From contig NZ_JACIBV010000001.1 in assembly GCF_014195505.1 (NCBI RefSeq), forward strand, positions 8,122,001-8,186,000: a stretch of DNA of 64,000 nucleotides. Reading direction: 5' to 3'. A model generated the notes under the pieces. The model was not told the origin of the DNA and searched no databases. It saw only the letters and a program-made list of their open reading frames with translations. Within the stretch, counting starts at the first letter, position 1, and each line of letters begins with the position of its first letter. This document shows, one piece after another, positions 16,394 to 24,861 of the stretch. The DNA comes from Nonomuraea dietziae (lineage in GTDB: Bacteria > Actinomycetota > Actinomycetes > Streptosporangiales > Streptosporangiaceae). A program made the position numbers and the translations under genes.

Positions 16394-17608
16394 TCACCGC
16401 CAGGGGTGCTTCCGCATGGCCCCGACCAGTACGGGCATCGCGACCACCAGGGCGACCCCTCGCAACACGCCCGCGACGGGGTACGGCGCGCGCAACCCGA
16501 ACGTGTACGCCACCAGCCCACCGGCCAGCGCCCCGAGCGGGATGAGCCCCCATCCGAGCATCTTGTAGACGCTGTTCACCCGGCCGATCAGGTCGGACGG
16601 CACGATCTGCTGCCTGAGGCCGACGGTCACGACGTTCCAGAGCATGGTGACGAAGCCGTTGACCGCCAGCAGGCCGCCGAGCACGACGGCGTTCGGACTC
16701 AGCCCGATCCCGACGAAGACGACGACGTTCGTGCCCAGCGCCGTGAGCAGCGCGGGAAGCGCGCCGACCCGCTGGACGGCGCGCGCGCCGACCAGGCCGC
16801 CGAGCAGGCCGCCGACCGCGGCCCCTACCAGCAGCAGGCCGTATCCGGGCACGTCGAGGCGGAGCGTCTGGGTCGCCAGCAGGACGAGTGTCGCGTTGCC
16901 GAGCTGTCCGCAGAAGGTGTTGACGCCCAGCAGCACGGCGAGGGTGCGCAGCAGCCGGTGACGGGCGAGCCAGCGCAGGCCGTCCGCGATCGCCGCGCGC
17001 ACTGGCGGGTGCTCGATCCGCCTGCGCGTGCGCCTGGGCAGCGTCGCCAGCAGGACGGCGGACAGGGCGAAGGTGGCGGCGTCCATCCCGAACGGCAGCG
17101 CCACCGCCACCGCGAACAGCAGGCCGCCGATCGGCGCCCCCGCGAACTGCTGGCCGATCAGCGTGATCATCTGCTGGTAGCCGTTGGCCTGGTGCAGCAG
17201 GGGTCTGGGGACGATGTCGGGCAAGATCGCCTGGGCCGCGTTGGCGACGACGATCTCGCACGTCCCCAGCGCGAAGGCGGTGACGGCCAGCACCGGGATG
17301 CCGATGTGCCCGGACGCGGCGAGGACTGCGACGACTCCGGCGATCACCGCCTGGACGGCCTGCGCGCGCCACATGAGGGCGGCGCGGTCGTAGCGGTCGA
17401 CGAGCGCGCCGGCGGGCAGCGACAGCAGCAGCCAGGGGAGATACGTCGCCGCGGACACGACCGACACGAGCCTGGGATCGTGCGTGAGCGTGACGGCCAG
17501 CAGGGGAACGGCCGCGGCGAACGCCCCGTTGCCGACGTTGTTGATCCCCGCCGCCCACCACAACCGCCAGTAGGCCGCGGACAGACGTGGTTTCGTGTCC
17601 TGCTCCAT
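16394..17608 (-). CDS. MFS exporter (drug-efflux type)
   Basis: A 404-residue major facilitator with about 12 helices. The A-motif region between helices 2 and 3 is present (PAGALVDRYDRAALM), and the fold is that of DHA/macrolide-efflux-like exporters. It reads away from the regulator gene at 17676, with a perfect inverted repeat in the 67-bp gap. Export of a toxic small molecule controlled by that regulator is the simplest reading. The substrate is unknown. The 169 bases between this gene and the small membrane protein show nothing recognisable. Confidence 0.88.
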   Translation of the reverse strand: MEQDTKPRLSAAYWRLWWAAGINNVGNGAFAAAVPLLAVTLTHDPRLVSVVSAATYLPWLLLSLPAGALVDRYDRAALMWRAQAVQAVIAGVVAVLAASGHIGIPVLAVTAFALGTCEIVVANAAQAILPDIVPRPLLHQANGYQQMITLIGQQFAGAPIGGLLFAVAVALPFGMDAATFALSAVLLATLPRRTRRRIEHPPVRAAIADGLRWLARHRLLRTLAVLLGVNTFCGQLGNATLVLLATQTLRLDVPGYGLLLVGAAVGGLLGGLVGARAVQRVGALPALLTALGTNVVVFVGIGLSPNAVVLGGLLAVNGFVTMLWNVVTVGLRQQIVPSDLIGRVNSVYKMLGWGLIPLGALAGGLVAYTFGLRAPYPVAGVLRGVALVVAMPVLVGAMRKHPWR

Positions 17609-17646
17609 GCCGGGATCCTCGCGGCGCGCGGCGCGATCACGACAGC

Positions 17647-17665
17647 ATGTAGGCCGGTGCTACAT
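17647..17665. promoter_or_regulatory. Operator between the MFS exporter and its regulator
   Basis: ATGTAG-N7-CTACAT is a perfect 6-bp inverted repeat centred at 17656, in the short gap between two divergent genes. It ends 10 bases before the regulator start and 39 bases from the exporter start. It is the expected place for an autoregulatory repressor site. Confidence 0.6.
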
Positions 17666-17675
17666 ACTCGAGGCC

Positions 17676-18662
17676 GTGGCCCTGACGATCGATCTCGGTG
17701 TGGCCGAGCTGGCGGCGACCCGGTTCGCGATCTCGCCGCTGTCCGAGACGGTCTCCGCACTGCAGCAACTCGGCGATCGCGATCGGCAGCCGATTCACCT
17801 GCCGTGGCTGCGATGGGCGGCCGACGAGCTGGCCAGGCATCCGCTCGACCTCCCGCGCACCTGGCCGCTGATCGTGAGCGACCGGCCGGCCTGGCCGGAG
17901 TTCCTGGTCCCTGCCCCGCGCGGCGCGGGGACCTCCCTCGAGGACGACCTGGCGGCGCTGCGAAGGACGACCGCTCCCCAGGTGCGGGCCAGCCTCCTGC
18001 GGGTGTTCGGCGACGACCCGCCCGCCGCCGTCGCGGAGCTCGCCGCGCGACCGGTGGCGGGCCTGCGCGAGATCGCCGCGGAGCTGCGTGCGGCGCACGA
18101 CAGGCTCATCGCGCCGCACTGGTCCAGGATCCGTGCGGTGCTCGAGGCGGATGTCGTCCATCGCGCCAGGCAGCTGGCCGCGGGCGGCGCGGAGAGGCTG
18201 TTCACCGATCTGCATCCGGACCTGCGATGGCGCGACGGCCGGCTGATGCTGGGGGGAGCGCGCTGGCGGGCCGAGCGGGCCGTGAACCGGGGGCCGGGCG
18301 GGCTGGTCCTCATGCCCGTCGTCCTCGGCTCGCCGTACGTGCTGATCAAGAAGAGCACGTCCACGCAGACGACGGTGCGGTATCCGGCGCGAGGCGTCGG
18401 GGCGCTGTGGACGGCGGGGACGCGGGCGCCCGCGGGGAGCGCGGTCAGGCTGCTGGGCCGGGCGCGGGCCGACCTGCTCGAGGCGCTGCGCTCACCCACG
18501 ACGACGACGGAGCTGGCTCGCGCCCTCGGCGTCACGCCCAGCGCGGTGTCACAGCACCTGGGAGTGTTGCGGGAGAGCGGGCTCGTGGCCAGGGAGCGGT
18601 CCGGGCGTCACGTGCTGTACATGACGACCGCGCTCGGTGCGGCCCTACTGGGGACGACCTAG
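17676..18662 (+). CDS. ArsR-like winged-helix regulator with DUF5937-like N-terminal region
   Basis: A 328-residue regulator. Residues 1-230 form a helical region of the kind seen in DUF5937 regulators (VALTIDLGVAELAATRFAIS). The C-terminal 75 residues are an ArsR-type winged helix (TTTELARALGVTPSAVSQHL then VARERSGRHVLYM). I start it at GTG 17676. The frame is open to 17595, but the extra part crosses the operator and has poor codon use. It is divergent from an MFS exporter and is probably its local repressor. Its 3' end overlaps the convergent methyltransferase by 18 bases. Confidence 0.85.
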   Translation: MALTIDLGVAELAATRFAISPLSETVSALQQLGDRDRQPIHLPWLRWAADELARHPLDLPRTWPLIVSDRPAWPEFLVPAPRGAGTSLEDDLAALRRTTAPQVRASLLRVFGDDPPAAVAELAARPVAGLREIAAELRAAHDRLIAPHWSRIRAVLEADVVHRARQLAAGGAERLFTDLHPDLRWRDGRLMLGGARWRAERAVNRGPGGLVLMPVVLGSPYVLIKKSTSTQTTVRYPARGVGALWTAGTRAPAGSAVRLLGRARADLLEALRSPTTTTELARALGVTPSAVSQHLGVLRESGLVARERSGRHVLYMTTALGAALLGTT

Positions 18663-19556
18663 CTGGAAGTGCCAGATGACCATCGCGGGCACGCCGACCA
18701 TGGCTGCCTTCGCCGCCTCGGGGGCCAGCGCACTCAGGCACCACGGCCACAGGTCCCACGGTCCCAGCGTCGCGGACTCGCCCGTGGTGTCCCCCGGCCG
18801 GTCCACCATCGCCATCCGCGGCTCCTCGCACCGCCGTACCCGCAGGCCCACCGGCAGCGCGGCACGCAGGTAGTCCCCGGTCAGGTGGCGATAGCTGGCC
18901 ACCCGTGCCCGCGCGCCGTCAGGCCGGCGCACGGGCGGGATCACGCCTCGCCCCACCCCTTCGGCGTGGATGTCAGAGATCACCAGGTGCCCGCCCGGAC
19001 GCAGCACCCTGGAGAACTCGGCCATCACCGGCCCGAGCGAGGGGACATGCGTCAGCGCCAGGGAGCACACGATGAGGTCCACGGCGTCGTCGGCGACCGG
19101 CAGGCGGGACAGCTCGCCGAGGCGGAACTCGCCCTCCGGCACCCGCTCGCGCGCCCGCGCGAGCATGTCGGGCGAGCTGTCCACGCCGAGGACGTGGTGG
19201 CCGCGCGCGGCGAGAGAGGCGGCGACCCGGCCGGTGCCGCACGCGGCGTCCAGGGCCACGCCCACCGGCAGCGTGTCGACGATCGCCTTCACCAGGGGCT
19301 CGTCGAAGTCGAACGCCGCGTTGGGGGCGTCATAGGTGTCCGACCAGATCCGGTAACCCTCGACGGTCTCCACGCGGGCGACCTCGACCGCGGCGCTCGC
19401 CAGCGACTCGTCGTCCAGCAACCTCCGGATCTCGGCGATGCGCGCCTCGACGAACTCGCGGTCGGACGCGCCCTCCCCTGTGAAGGAGCGCAACAGGGCG
19501 ATGCCTTCGATGCCGAGCAGGTACGCCAGCGGGTGCTCGTAAGTCACCGGCGCCAC
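18645..19556 (-). CDS. SAM-dependent methyltransferase (class I)
   Basis: A 303-residue class I methyltransferase. The SAM-binding motif I is ALDAACGTGRVAASL (following LPVGV), then GVDSSPDMLARARERVP, the motif IV region DLIVCSLALTHVP and LRPGGHLVISDIH. A helical N-terminal region of about 85 residues probably shapes the substrate pocket. The C-terminal part (LWPWCLSALAPEAAKAAM) is unfamiliar. The substrate is unknown. It is read convergently with the regulator gene and overlaps its end. Nothing notable is seen in the 112 bases upstream. Confidence 0.85.
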   Translation of the reverse strand: MAPVTYEHPLAYLLGIEGIALLRSFTGEGASDREFVEARIAEIRRLLDDESLASAAVEVARVETVEGYRIWSDTYDAPNAAFDFDEPLVKAIVDTLPVGVALDAACGTGRVAASLAARGHHVLGVDSSPDMLARARERVPEGEFRLGELSRLPVADDAVDLIVCSLALTHVPSLGPVMAEFSRVLRPGGHLVISDIHAEGVGRGVIPPVRRPDGARARVASYRHLTGDYLRAALPVGLRVRRCEEPRMAMVDRPGDTTGESATLGPWDLWPWCLSALAPEAAKAAMVGVPAMVIWHFQLGRPQ

Positions 19557-19668
19557 GCTAACGAGCTACCCCCGGCAGAGCCATCGAATGATGTCCGGTC
19601 TCTGGTGGAGCGCGCGGGCAGCCGTTCGTTCCCCTCGCAGGCCGTCACCCCGATGCTCGCCCCCGCGG

Positions 19669-19956
19669 TCAGTCGGATTCGGTGAGGCCGAGGGAGAAGG
19701 CGGCGTCGAGGTCGTGCTTGGAGTAGGTGCGGAAGGCGATGTGCGTGGAGGTGGCCAGCACGCCCGGCACCTTGTTGAGCCGCCCGGGGATGACTTCGGC
19801 GATCTGCTCGTAGGCGGGCACCCGCACCATGGCCATCAGGTCGTATTCACCGGTGATCGAGTAGACCTCGCTGACCCCGTCGATCTCGGCGATCGTCTGC
19901 GCGATCTCCGGAATCCGGTCCACCTCGGCGTTGATGTGAACGATAGCCGTGACCAT
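19669..19956 (-). CDS. Lrp/AsnC ligand-binding domain protein without HTH
   Basis: A 95-residue stand-alone RAM/AsnC effector domain (MVTAIVHINAEVDRIPEIAQ ... ISGVSEVY-like region ITGEYDLMAMVRV ... TSTHIAFRTYSKHDLD). There is no helix-turn-helix. Such short homologues bind amino acids and may modify full-length Lrp proteins or metabolic enzymes. I start it at ATG 19956, 17 bases downstream of the exonuclease-fusion stop; the longer open frame lies inside that gene. The two are probably cotranscribed. Confidence 0.85.
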   Translation of the reverse strand: MVTAIVHINAEVDRIPEIAQTIAEIDGVSEVYSITGEYDLMAMVRVPAYEQIAEVIPGRLNKVPGVLATSTHIAFRTYSKHDLDAAFSLGLTESD

Positions 19957-19973
19957 GCCCCAACTGTATCGGG

Positions 19974-21704
19974 TCACCGCAGCGGCCGTCCCTCGCGCCT
20001 GGTGCGGTGGTCGAGGCGCTGGTAGGCCAGGTCGATGCGGGCCTTGTGGCGGGCGGCGCCGTGGGCGGGCAGCGCCCAGTCGCCCTCGACCTCGACCAGC
20101 CGCACCCCGGGCGACTCGAGCCAGCGCAGGATGCACTCGGTCTCCTCGGCGCTGGCGGCGTGGATGGGCCCGGGGCCGGGGATGACGGTCTCGGCGGTGG
20201 CGACGAGGGCCTCGACGAAGGGGGTGGGGTGCGCGCCTCGCGGCATGTGGCCGGCCGCGGTGAGCCTGCCGTAGCGGATGACGTGGATCTCCCAGCCACC
20301 GTCGAAGGCGGGGCTGGCGGCGACCATCTCCGGGATGCGGGTGAGGGCGGTGAGGCGCTGCATACGGGCGGCGGCGCGGACGTAGGAGGCGAGCCTGTCG
20401 CGGTCGACGGAGGCCTCCTCGTAGCGCTGCTCGACCGACAGGCGCTCCATGCGGGCCTCAAGGGCGGTGTAGACCATGGAGACGTCGCTGGCCATCGCGC
20501 GGCGGGCGCTCTCGACGTGGAGGGCGTAGTCGGCGGGGCTCTCCCGGCCCTCGCACGGGGCGCCGCAGCGGCCCATCTCGTGCAGGACGCAGGCGGGGCG
20601 GGAGGCCTTGAGCGTGAGCCGCTCGGTGCACTGGCGCAGCGGGACGGCCTCGTGCAGGGCCGTGCGGGCGTCGTCGGCGGCCTTGGCGCTGGTGAAGGGG
20701 CCGAGGTAGGCGGCGCCGTCGTCCTTGAGCTCGCGGACGATGGACAGCCGGGGGAAGGCCTCGTCGGTCAGCTTCAGCCAGACGACCTTCTCGGGGAAGC
20801 GCGACTTGCGGTTGTAGCGCGGCTTGGTGCCGCCGATCATGCGCAACTCCCTGACCTCGGCCTCCAGGGGGGTGGCGCAGACGATGTGGCGGACCTGCTC
20901 GGCGATGCCGATCATCTCGCGGATGCGGGGCCTGGTCTCGCTGGCGGTGAAGTAGGAGCGGACGCGGTTGCGCAGGTTGGTGGACTTGCCGATGTAGAGG
21001 ACCTCGCCGCGCGAGTCTTCGAAGAGGTAGACGCCGGGGGCGTGCGGCACGCTCTCGGCGAGGTGGCGCTTGCGCTGCTGTTCGGGGGTGGGGGCGCGGA
21101 CGAAGGACTTGAGCTCCTCGAGGGTGTGCACCTGGAAGGAGCCCGCCCTGGCGATGAGGCCGTGGAGCACGTCGACGGTGGCCCTGGCGTCCTGCAGGGC
21201 GCGGTGGCACGGCTCGGTGGGGCTGCGGAAGAACCTGGCCAGCGTGCCCAGCTTGGCGTTGGGGATCTCGTCGCGGGTCAGCACCCTGCGCGCCAGGTCG
21301 ACGGTGTCGACGACGGGATTGGCGGGCGGCGGGTAGCCCTGGGCGGCGCAGGCGGCCTTGATGAAGCCGGTGTCGAAGGCGGCGTTGTGGGCCACCAGCG
21401 TGGCGCCCGCGATGAACTCGAGGAAGCTGGGCAGCACCGACTCGATGCGCGGCGCGGCCATCACCATCGCGTCGGTGATGCCGGTCAGCACCGAGATGAA
21501 CGGCGGGATCGGACCGCCTGGATCGACCAGGGTCGCCAGTTCGCCGATCACCTCGCCGCCGCGCACCTTCACCGCGCCGATCTCGGTGATCGCGTGCTCG
21601 TGCGCCGAGCCGCCGGTGGTCTCCAGGTCGAAAACGACGAAGGTGACCTCGCTCAGCGGAGTGCCGAGCTCGTCGAGAGTGCCTTGAACCGCGTCCACGT
21701 TCAA
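19974..21704 (-). CDS. DEDDh 3'-5' exonuclease fused to UvrC-like GIY-YIG nuclease
   Basis: A 576-residue fusion. Residues 20-190 are a DnaQ-type exonuclease with VVFDLETTGG (ExoI), HNAAFDTGFI (ExoII) and CHRALQDARATVDV (ExoIII, the DEDDh His). Residues 220-310 are a GIY-YIG domain (GVYLFEDSRGEVLYIGKSTN ... RVRSYF) like the N-terminal part of UvrC, followed by UvrC-like middle segments including the CVLHEMGRCGAPCEG cysteine cluster and UvrBC-like EQRYEEASVDRDRLASY. Rv2191 and Streptomyces Cho-like proteins share this layout. A role in DNA repair is likely, possibly UvrC-related incision plus end trimming. Confidence 0.93.
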   Translation of the reverse strand: MNVDAVQGTLDELGTPLSEVTFVVFDLETTGGSAHEHAITEIGAVKVRGGEVIGELATLVDPGGPIPPFISVLTGITDAMVMAAPRIESVLPSFLEFIAGATLVAHNAAFDTGFIKAACAAQGYPPPANPVVDTVDLARRVLTRDEIPNAKLGTLARFFRSPTEPCHRALQDARATVDVLHGLIARAGSFQVHTLEELKSFVRAPTPEQQRKRHLAESVPHAPGVYLFEDSRGEVLYIGKSTNLRNRVRSYFTASETRPRIREMIGIAEQVRHIVCATPLEAEVRELRMIGGTKPRYNRKSRFPEKVVWLKLTDEAFPRLSIVRELKDDGAAYLGPFTSAKAADDARTALHEAVPLRQCTERLTLKASRPACVLHEMGRCGAPCEGRESPADYALHVESARRAMASDVSMVYTALEARMERLSVEQRYEEASVDRDRLASYVRAAARMQRLTALTRIPEMVAASPAFDGGWEIHVIRYGRLTAAGHMPRGAHPTPFVEALVATAETVIPGPGPIHAASAEETECILRWLESPGVRLVEVEGDWALPAHGAARHKARIDLAYQRLDHRTRREGRPLR

Positions 21705-21883
21705 AGACCATAGAGAGGTCGACCGACAGTTATCGGGACGGCATGGCGATCAGCGGGATGACCAGGCCGGCGTCGAACAGGCCGGCCACGGACGGCGCCC
21801 TGCCCCGCGGCCACCGCCGTGACGGTAAGGACGGGTTCAGGCCGTGACCTCATGGGGGTCGATTATTCGTTACTCTCCCCTGT

Positions 21884-23395
21884 ATGTCCGGGGGACGACT
21901 CGCCGGCCGCTACACCCTGATCAGGCCGCTGGGCAGCGGCGGTATGGGGAAGGTCTGGCTGGCCAGAGACGAGATGCTTGACCGCGAGGTCGCGGTCAAG
22001 GAGCTCACCCTGCCCGAAGGGCTCGACGAGCAGGGCAGAGCCGAGGCCGTGGCCAGAGCGGCCCGCGAGGCGCAGGCCACCGCCCAGCTCCGCCACCCCG
22101 GCGTGGTCGCCCTGCACGACGTGCTGGTCGAGTACGGCAGGCCATGGCTGATCATGGAGCTCCTGCGCGGCCGCACCCTGGGCGAGGCCATCGCTCAGGA
22201 CGGCCCGCTGCCGCCCTCCACCGTCGCCAGGATCGGCGCCGACGTGCTGGAGGCGCTCACCGCCGCCCACTCACGCGGCCTGCAGCACCGCGACGTGAAG
22301 CCGGGCAACGTCTTCCTCACCGACAGCGGGCGCGTGGTGCTGACCGACTTCGGCATCGCCAGGCAGGAGGGTCAGGCCACGCTCACGCAGGCGGGCCTGA
22401 TGATCGGCTCGCCGGGCTTCATCGCGCCCGAGCGGCTGGAGGGCGAGCCTGGCGGGCCGCCCAGCGACCTGTGGTCACTGGGCGCGACGCTGTACGCCGC
22501 CGCCGAGGGCGTCTCGGTCTACGAGGGCTCGGCGATGGAGCGCATCCAGGCGACGCTGACCCTGCCGCCACGGCCGCCGCACCGGTCGGGGCCGCTGGCT
22601 CCCGTGCTGACCGCGATGATGGCCCGCCACCCTGCCGCCAGGCCCGACCCGTGGAGCACCGTCCACGCCCTTCGCCAGGTCGCCGCGGGCCAGGAGGCCC
22701 CCGTACTGGCGGGTCAGGACCTGACGGTGCCCGGCAGGGTCGGCAGGAGGCGCGGCTGGCTGGTGTGGGCGATCCCCGCGACGGCCGTCGTGGTGGCGGC
22801 GGCGGTTGCCGCGGCCGTGATCTTCTGGAGGCCCTCTGGGCCTCCCACCGCCTTCACCCTCCCCGTGGACGTGTGCGGGCTGCTGACGCCGGCCCAGGTC
22901 GGCGAGGTGCTCGACAGCGGCCAGCCGCCCAAGGGCGTGCAGAGCGCCGTGGAGGGCGCCGACAGGATCGGCGTGGCCTGTAACTGGACCGTCCAGGGCA
23001 GGGGCGTGGGCGTGGTCGCCCAGCGCGACTCCGACACCCCTCACCCCTGGTCCATGACCCCCGAGTCCGCGCACCGGCTGCTCGAGAACCAGCGCGCCTA
23101 CATCGGCAAGTTCCCCGAGCTGCAGTGGTCGTGGAAGGAGATCGGCGCCAAGGGGCCGTTCACCGCGCAGATCGGCAAGACCAAGCCGCTGCAGGGTGTG
23201 GGCGAGGAGGGCTACACCTACGAGCTGAGCGCCCAGGGCAGGGTCCACACCGCCGTGGTCTACTACCGCCTGGCCAACCTCGTCATCCAGGTGGAGTTCA
23301 CCACGCTGGCGAGCAGGCCGACCGACGACCAGGTCAGGCAGACCGCGCTCACCGCCGCGAGGCAGACCGAGCAGGCGCTGCGGAGCCAGGGCTGA
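21884..23395 (+). CDS. Membrane Ser/Thr protein kinase with DUF3558-like outer domain (kinase 1)
   Basis: A 503-residue PknB-like kinase. The glycine loop GSGGMGKVW, Lys39 in VAVKEL, catalytic HRDVKPGN (135-142), DFG (155-157) and APE-like IAPERLEG are intact. One membrane helix spans about 291-315. The outer domain (325-503) starts VCGLLTPAQVGEVLD, has paired cysteines and resembles DUF3558-type actinobacterial lipoprotein domains rather than PASTA repeats. It begins at ATG 21884 and ends 5 bases before kinase 2. The 179-base spacer upstream holds no gene I recognise. Confidence 0.92.
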   Translation: MSGGRLAGRYTLIRPLGSGGMGKVWLARDEMLDREVAVKELTLPEGLDEQGRAEAVARAAREAQATAQLRHPGVVALHDVLVEYGRPWLIMELLRGRTLGEAIAQDGPLPPSTVARIGADVLEALTAAHSRGLQHRDVKPGNVFLTDSGRVVLTDFGIARQEGQATLTQAGLMIGSPGFIAPERLEGEPGGPPSDLWSLGATLYAAAEGVSVYEGSAMERIQATLTLPPRPPHRSGPLAPVLTAMMARHPAARPDPWSTVHALRQVAAGQEAPVLAGQDLTVPGRVGRRRGWLVWAIPATAVVVAAAVAAAVIFWRPSGPPTAFTLPVDVCGLLTPAQVGEVLDSGQPPKGVQSAVEGADRIGVACNWTVQGRGVGVVAQRDSDTPHPWSMTPESAHRLLENQRAYIGKFPELQWSWKEIGAKGPFTAQIGKTKPLQGVGEEGYTYELSAQGRVHTAVVYYRLANLVIQVEFTTLASRPTDDQVRQTALTAARQTEQALRSQG

Positions 23396-23400
23396 CGGGC

Positions 23401-24822
23401 ATGGAGTACGTGCTGGCAGGCCGCTACCGGCTCGCGGAACGGCTCGGCGAGGGCGGCGCTGGCACCGTCTGGCGCGCCAGGGACGACAGGCTCGGGCGCG
23501 ACGTGGCGGTCAAGCAGCTGCGCATCCCGCAGGAGCTCGACGAGACGGGCCGGCGGGCCTTCGTCGACCAGGCCATCCACGAGGCCAGATCGGCAGGACG
23601 GCTGCGCGACCCCGCCATCGTGCTGGTCCACGACGTGGTGCTGGAGCAGGGCCACCCCTGGATCATCATGGACCTGGCCAACGGCCGGTCGCTCGACAAG
23701 ATCGTCAAGGAGAGCGGCCCGCTGCCTCCGCACATCGTGGCCCGCATCGGCCTGCAGGTGCTGTCGGCGCTGGAGGTGGCCCACGCGCACGGCATCCTGC
23801 ACCAGGACGTCAAGCCCGCCAACATCCTGCTCGACGCCGACGGCACCGCCATGCTCACCGACTTCGGCGTGGCCGCCCCCATGGGCGGCGTGGGCGGCGG
23901 CGGCTCGCCCGGTTACATGCCGCCCGAACGGCTCAACGGGCTGCCCGCGGGCCCCGCCTCCGACCTGTTCGCGCTGGGCGCCAGCCTCTACACCGCGGTC
24001 GAGGGCAGGGCGCCCTTCCACCGCGAGATGCAGGCCGCGGTGGCCGCCGCCGTCCTGTTGCACGACCCGCCGCCGCCGCTCAGGGCGGGGCGCGAGCTGG
24101 GCAGGCTGATCCTCGACCTGCTCGCCAAGGACCCGAACAGGCGGCCGCTGCCGCACGAGGTGCGCCAGCGGCTGAGCGGCTCCCAGAACACCGCGCCGAC
24201 CGCCTACAGGCCGCGCCGCAAGTGGAAGCTGCCCGCCGCCCTGGCGGCCGTCGCGCTGGCGGGAGGGGGCGCGCTGGTGTACGCCTTCGCCGTTCCCCAC
24301 GTGGAGCAGGGGCGCTTCGCCGCCGCGCCCGACGCGTGCGCGCTGCTGCCCGAGGCCCAGGTCAGGGCCATGCTCGGCGGCGACGCCCGGCGCGAGACGC
24401 CGAGGCAGGGCGAGTGCGTGTGGAAGGTGTGGCAGGGCTCGAGGCCAGGGCGCTCGATCTCCGTGCGGGTCGCCACGCACGCGCCGCAGGGCGGGCACGG
24501 CGGGCCCGAGGTCGCCAAGCTGCTGTTCGACAACGACAGGGCGGCCGCCTCCGCCGCGAACGGCACGTCGTTCAGGAAGACCGTCTCCGCCGTCAGGGAC
24601 GTTCCCGGCGTGGGCGAGGCGGCCTACGCCCAGGACACCTTCGAGACCTATGCCACCTCCGACGACGGCACGGGCAGGGCGTGGTGCAGGGTGGCGCTGC
24701 GCGGCAGCAACCTCACAGGCGAGATCGTCTACCACGTCGTGGAGGTCAAGAAGGCCGACGCGGACGCCCAGCGGACGGCCGTCACCGCGGCCGAACAGGT
24801 CGCGGCCTCGCTGAACGGATAA
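23401..24822 (+). CDS. Membrane Ser/Thr protein kinase with variant HQD loop (kinase 2)
   Basis: A 473-residue paralogue of the preceding kinase. It has GEGGAGTVW, Lys38 and DFG (154-156), but its catalytic loop reads HQDVKPAN (134-141), so the Arg of HRD is Gln. The activation segment is short and glycine-rich (GGVGGGGSPGYM) with no Thr, so control by loop phosphorylation is unlikely. One membrane helix (AALAAVALAGGGALVYAFAV) is followed by an outer domain starting CALLPEAQVRAMLGG that matches the kinase 1 outer domain in pattern. ATG 23401 lies 5 bases after the upstream stop. Confidence 0.9.
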   Translation: MEYVLAGRYRLAERLGEGGAGTVWRARDDRLGRDVAVKQLRIPQELDETGRRAFVDQAIHEARSAGRLRDPAIVLVHDVVLEQGHPWIIMDLANGRSLDKIVKESGPLPPHIVARIGLQVLSALEVAHAHGILHQDVKPANILLDADGTAMLTDFGVAAPMGGVGGGGSPGYMPPERLNGLPAGPASDLFALGASLYTAVEGRAPFHREMQAAVAAAVLLHDPPPPLRAGRELGRLILDLLAKDPNRRPLPHEVRQRLSGSQNTAPTAYRPRRKWKLPAALAAVALAGGGALVYAFAVPHVEQGRFAAAPDACALLPEAQVRAMLGGDARRETPRQGECVWKVWQGSRPGRSISVRVATHAPQGGHGGPEVAKLLFDNDRAAASAANGTSFRKTVSAVRDVPGVGEAAYAQDTFETYATSDDGTGRAWCRVALRGSNLTGEIVYHVVEVKKADADAQRTAVTAAEQVAASLNG

Positions 24823-24861
24823 TCCGGTGCAAGCCTTTTGCAACCAGGACCACTAGCATCC

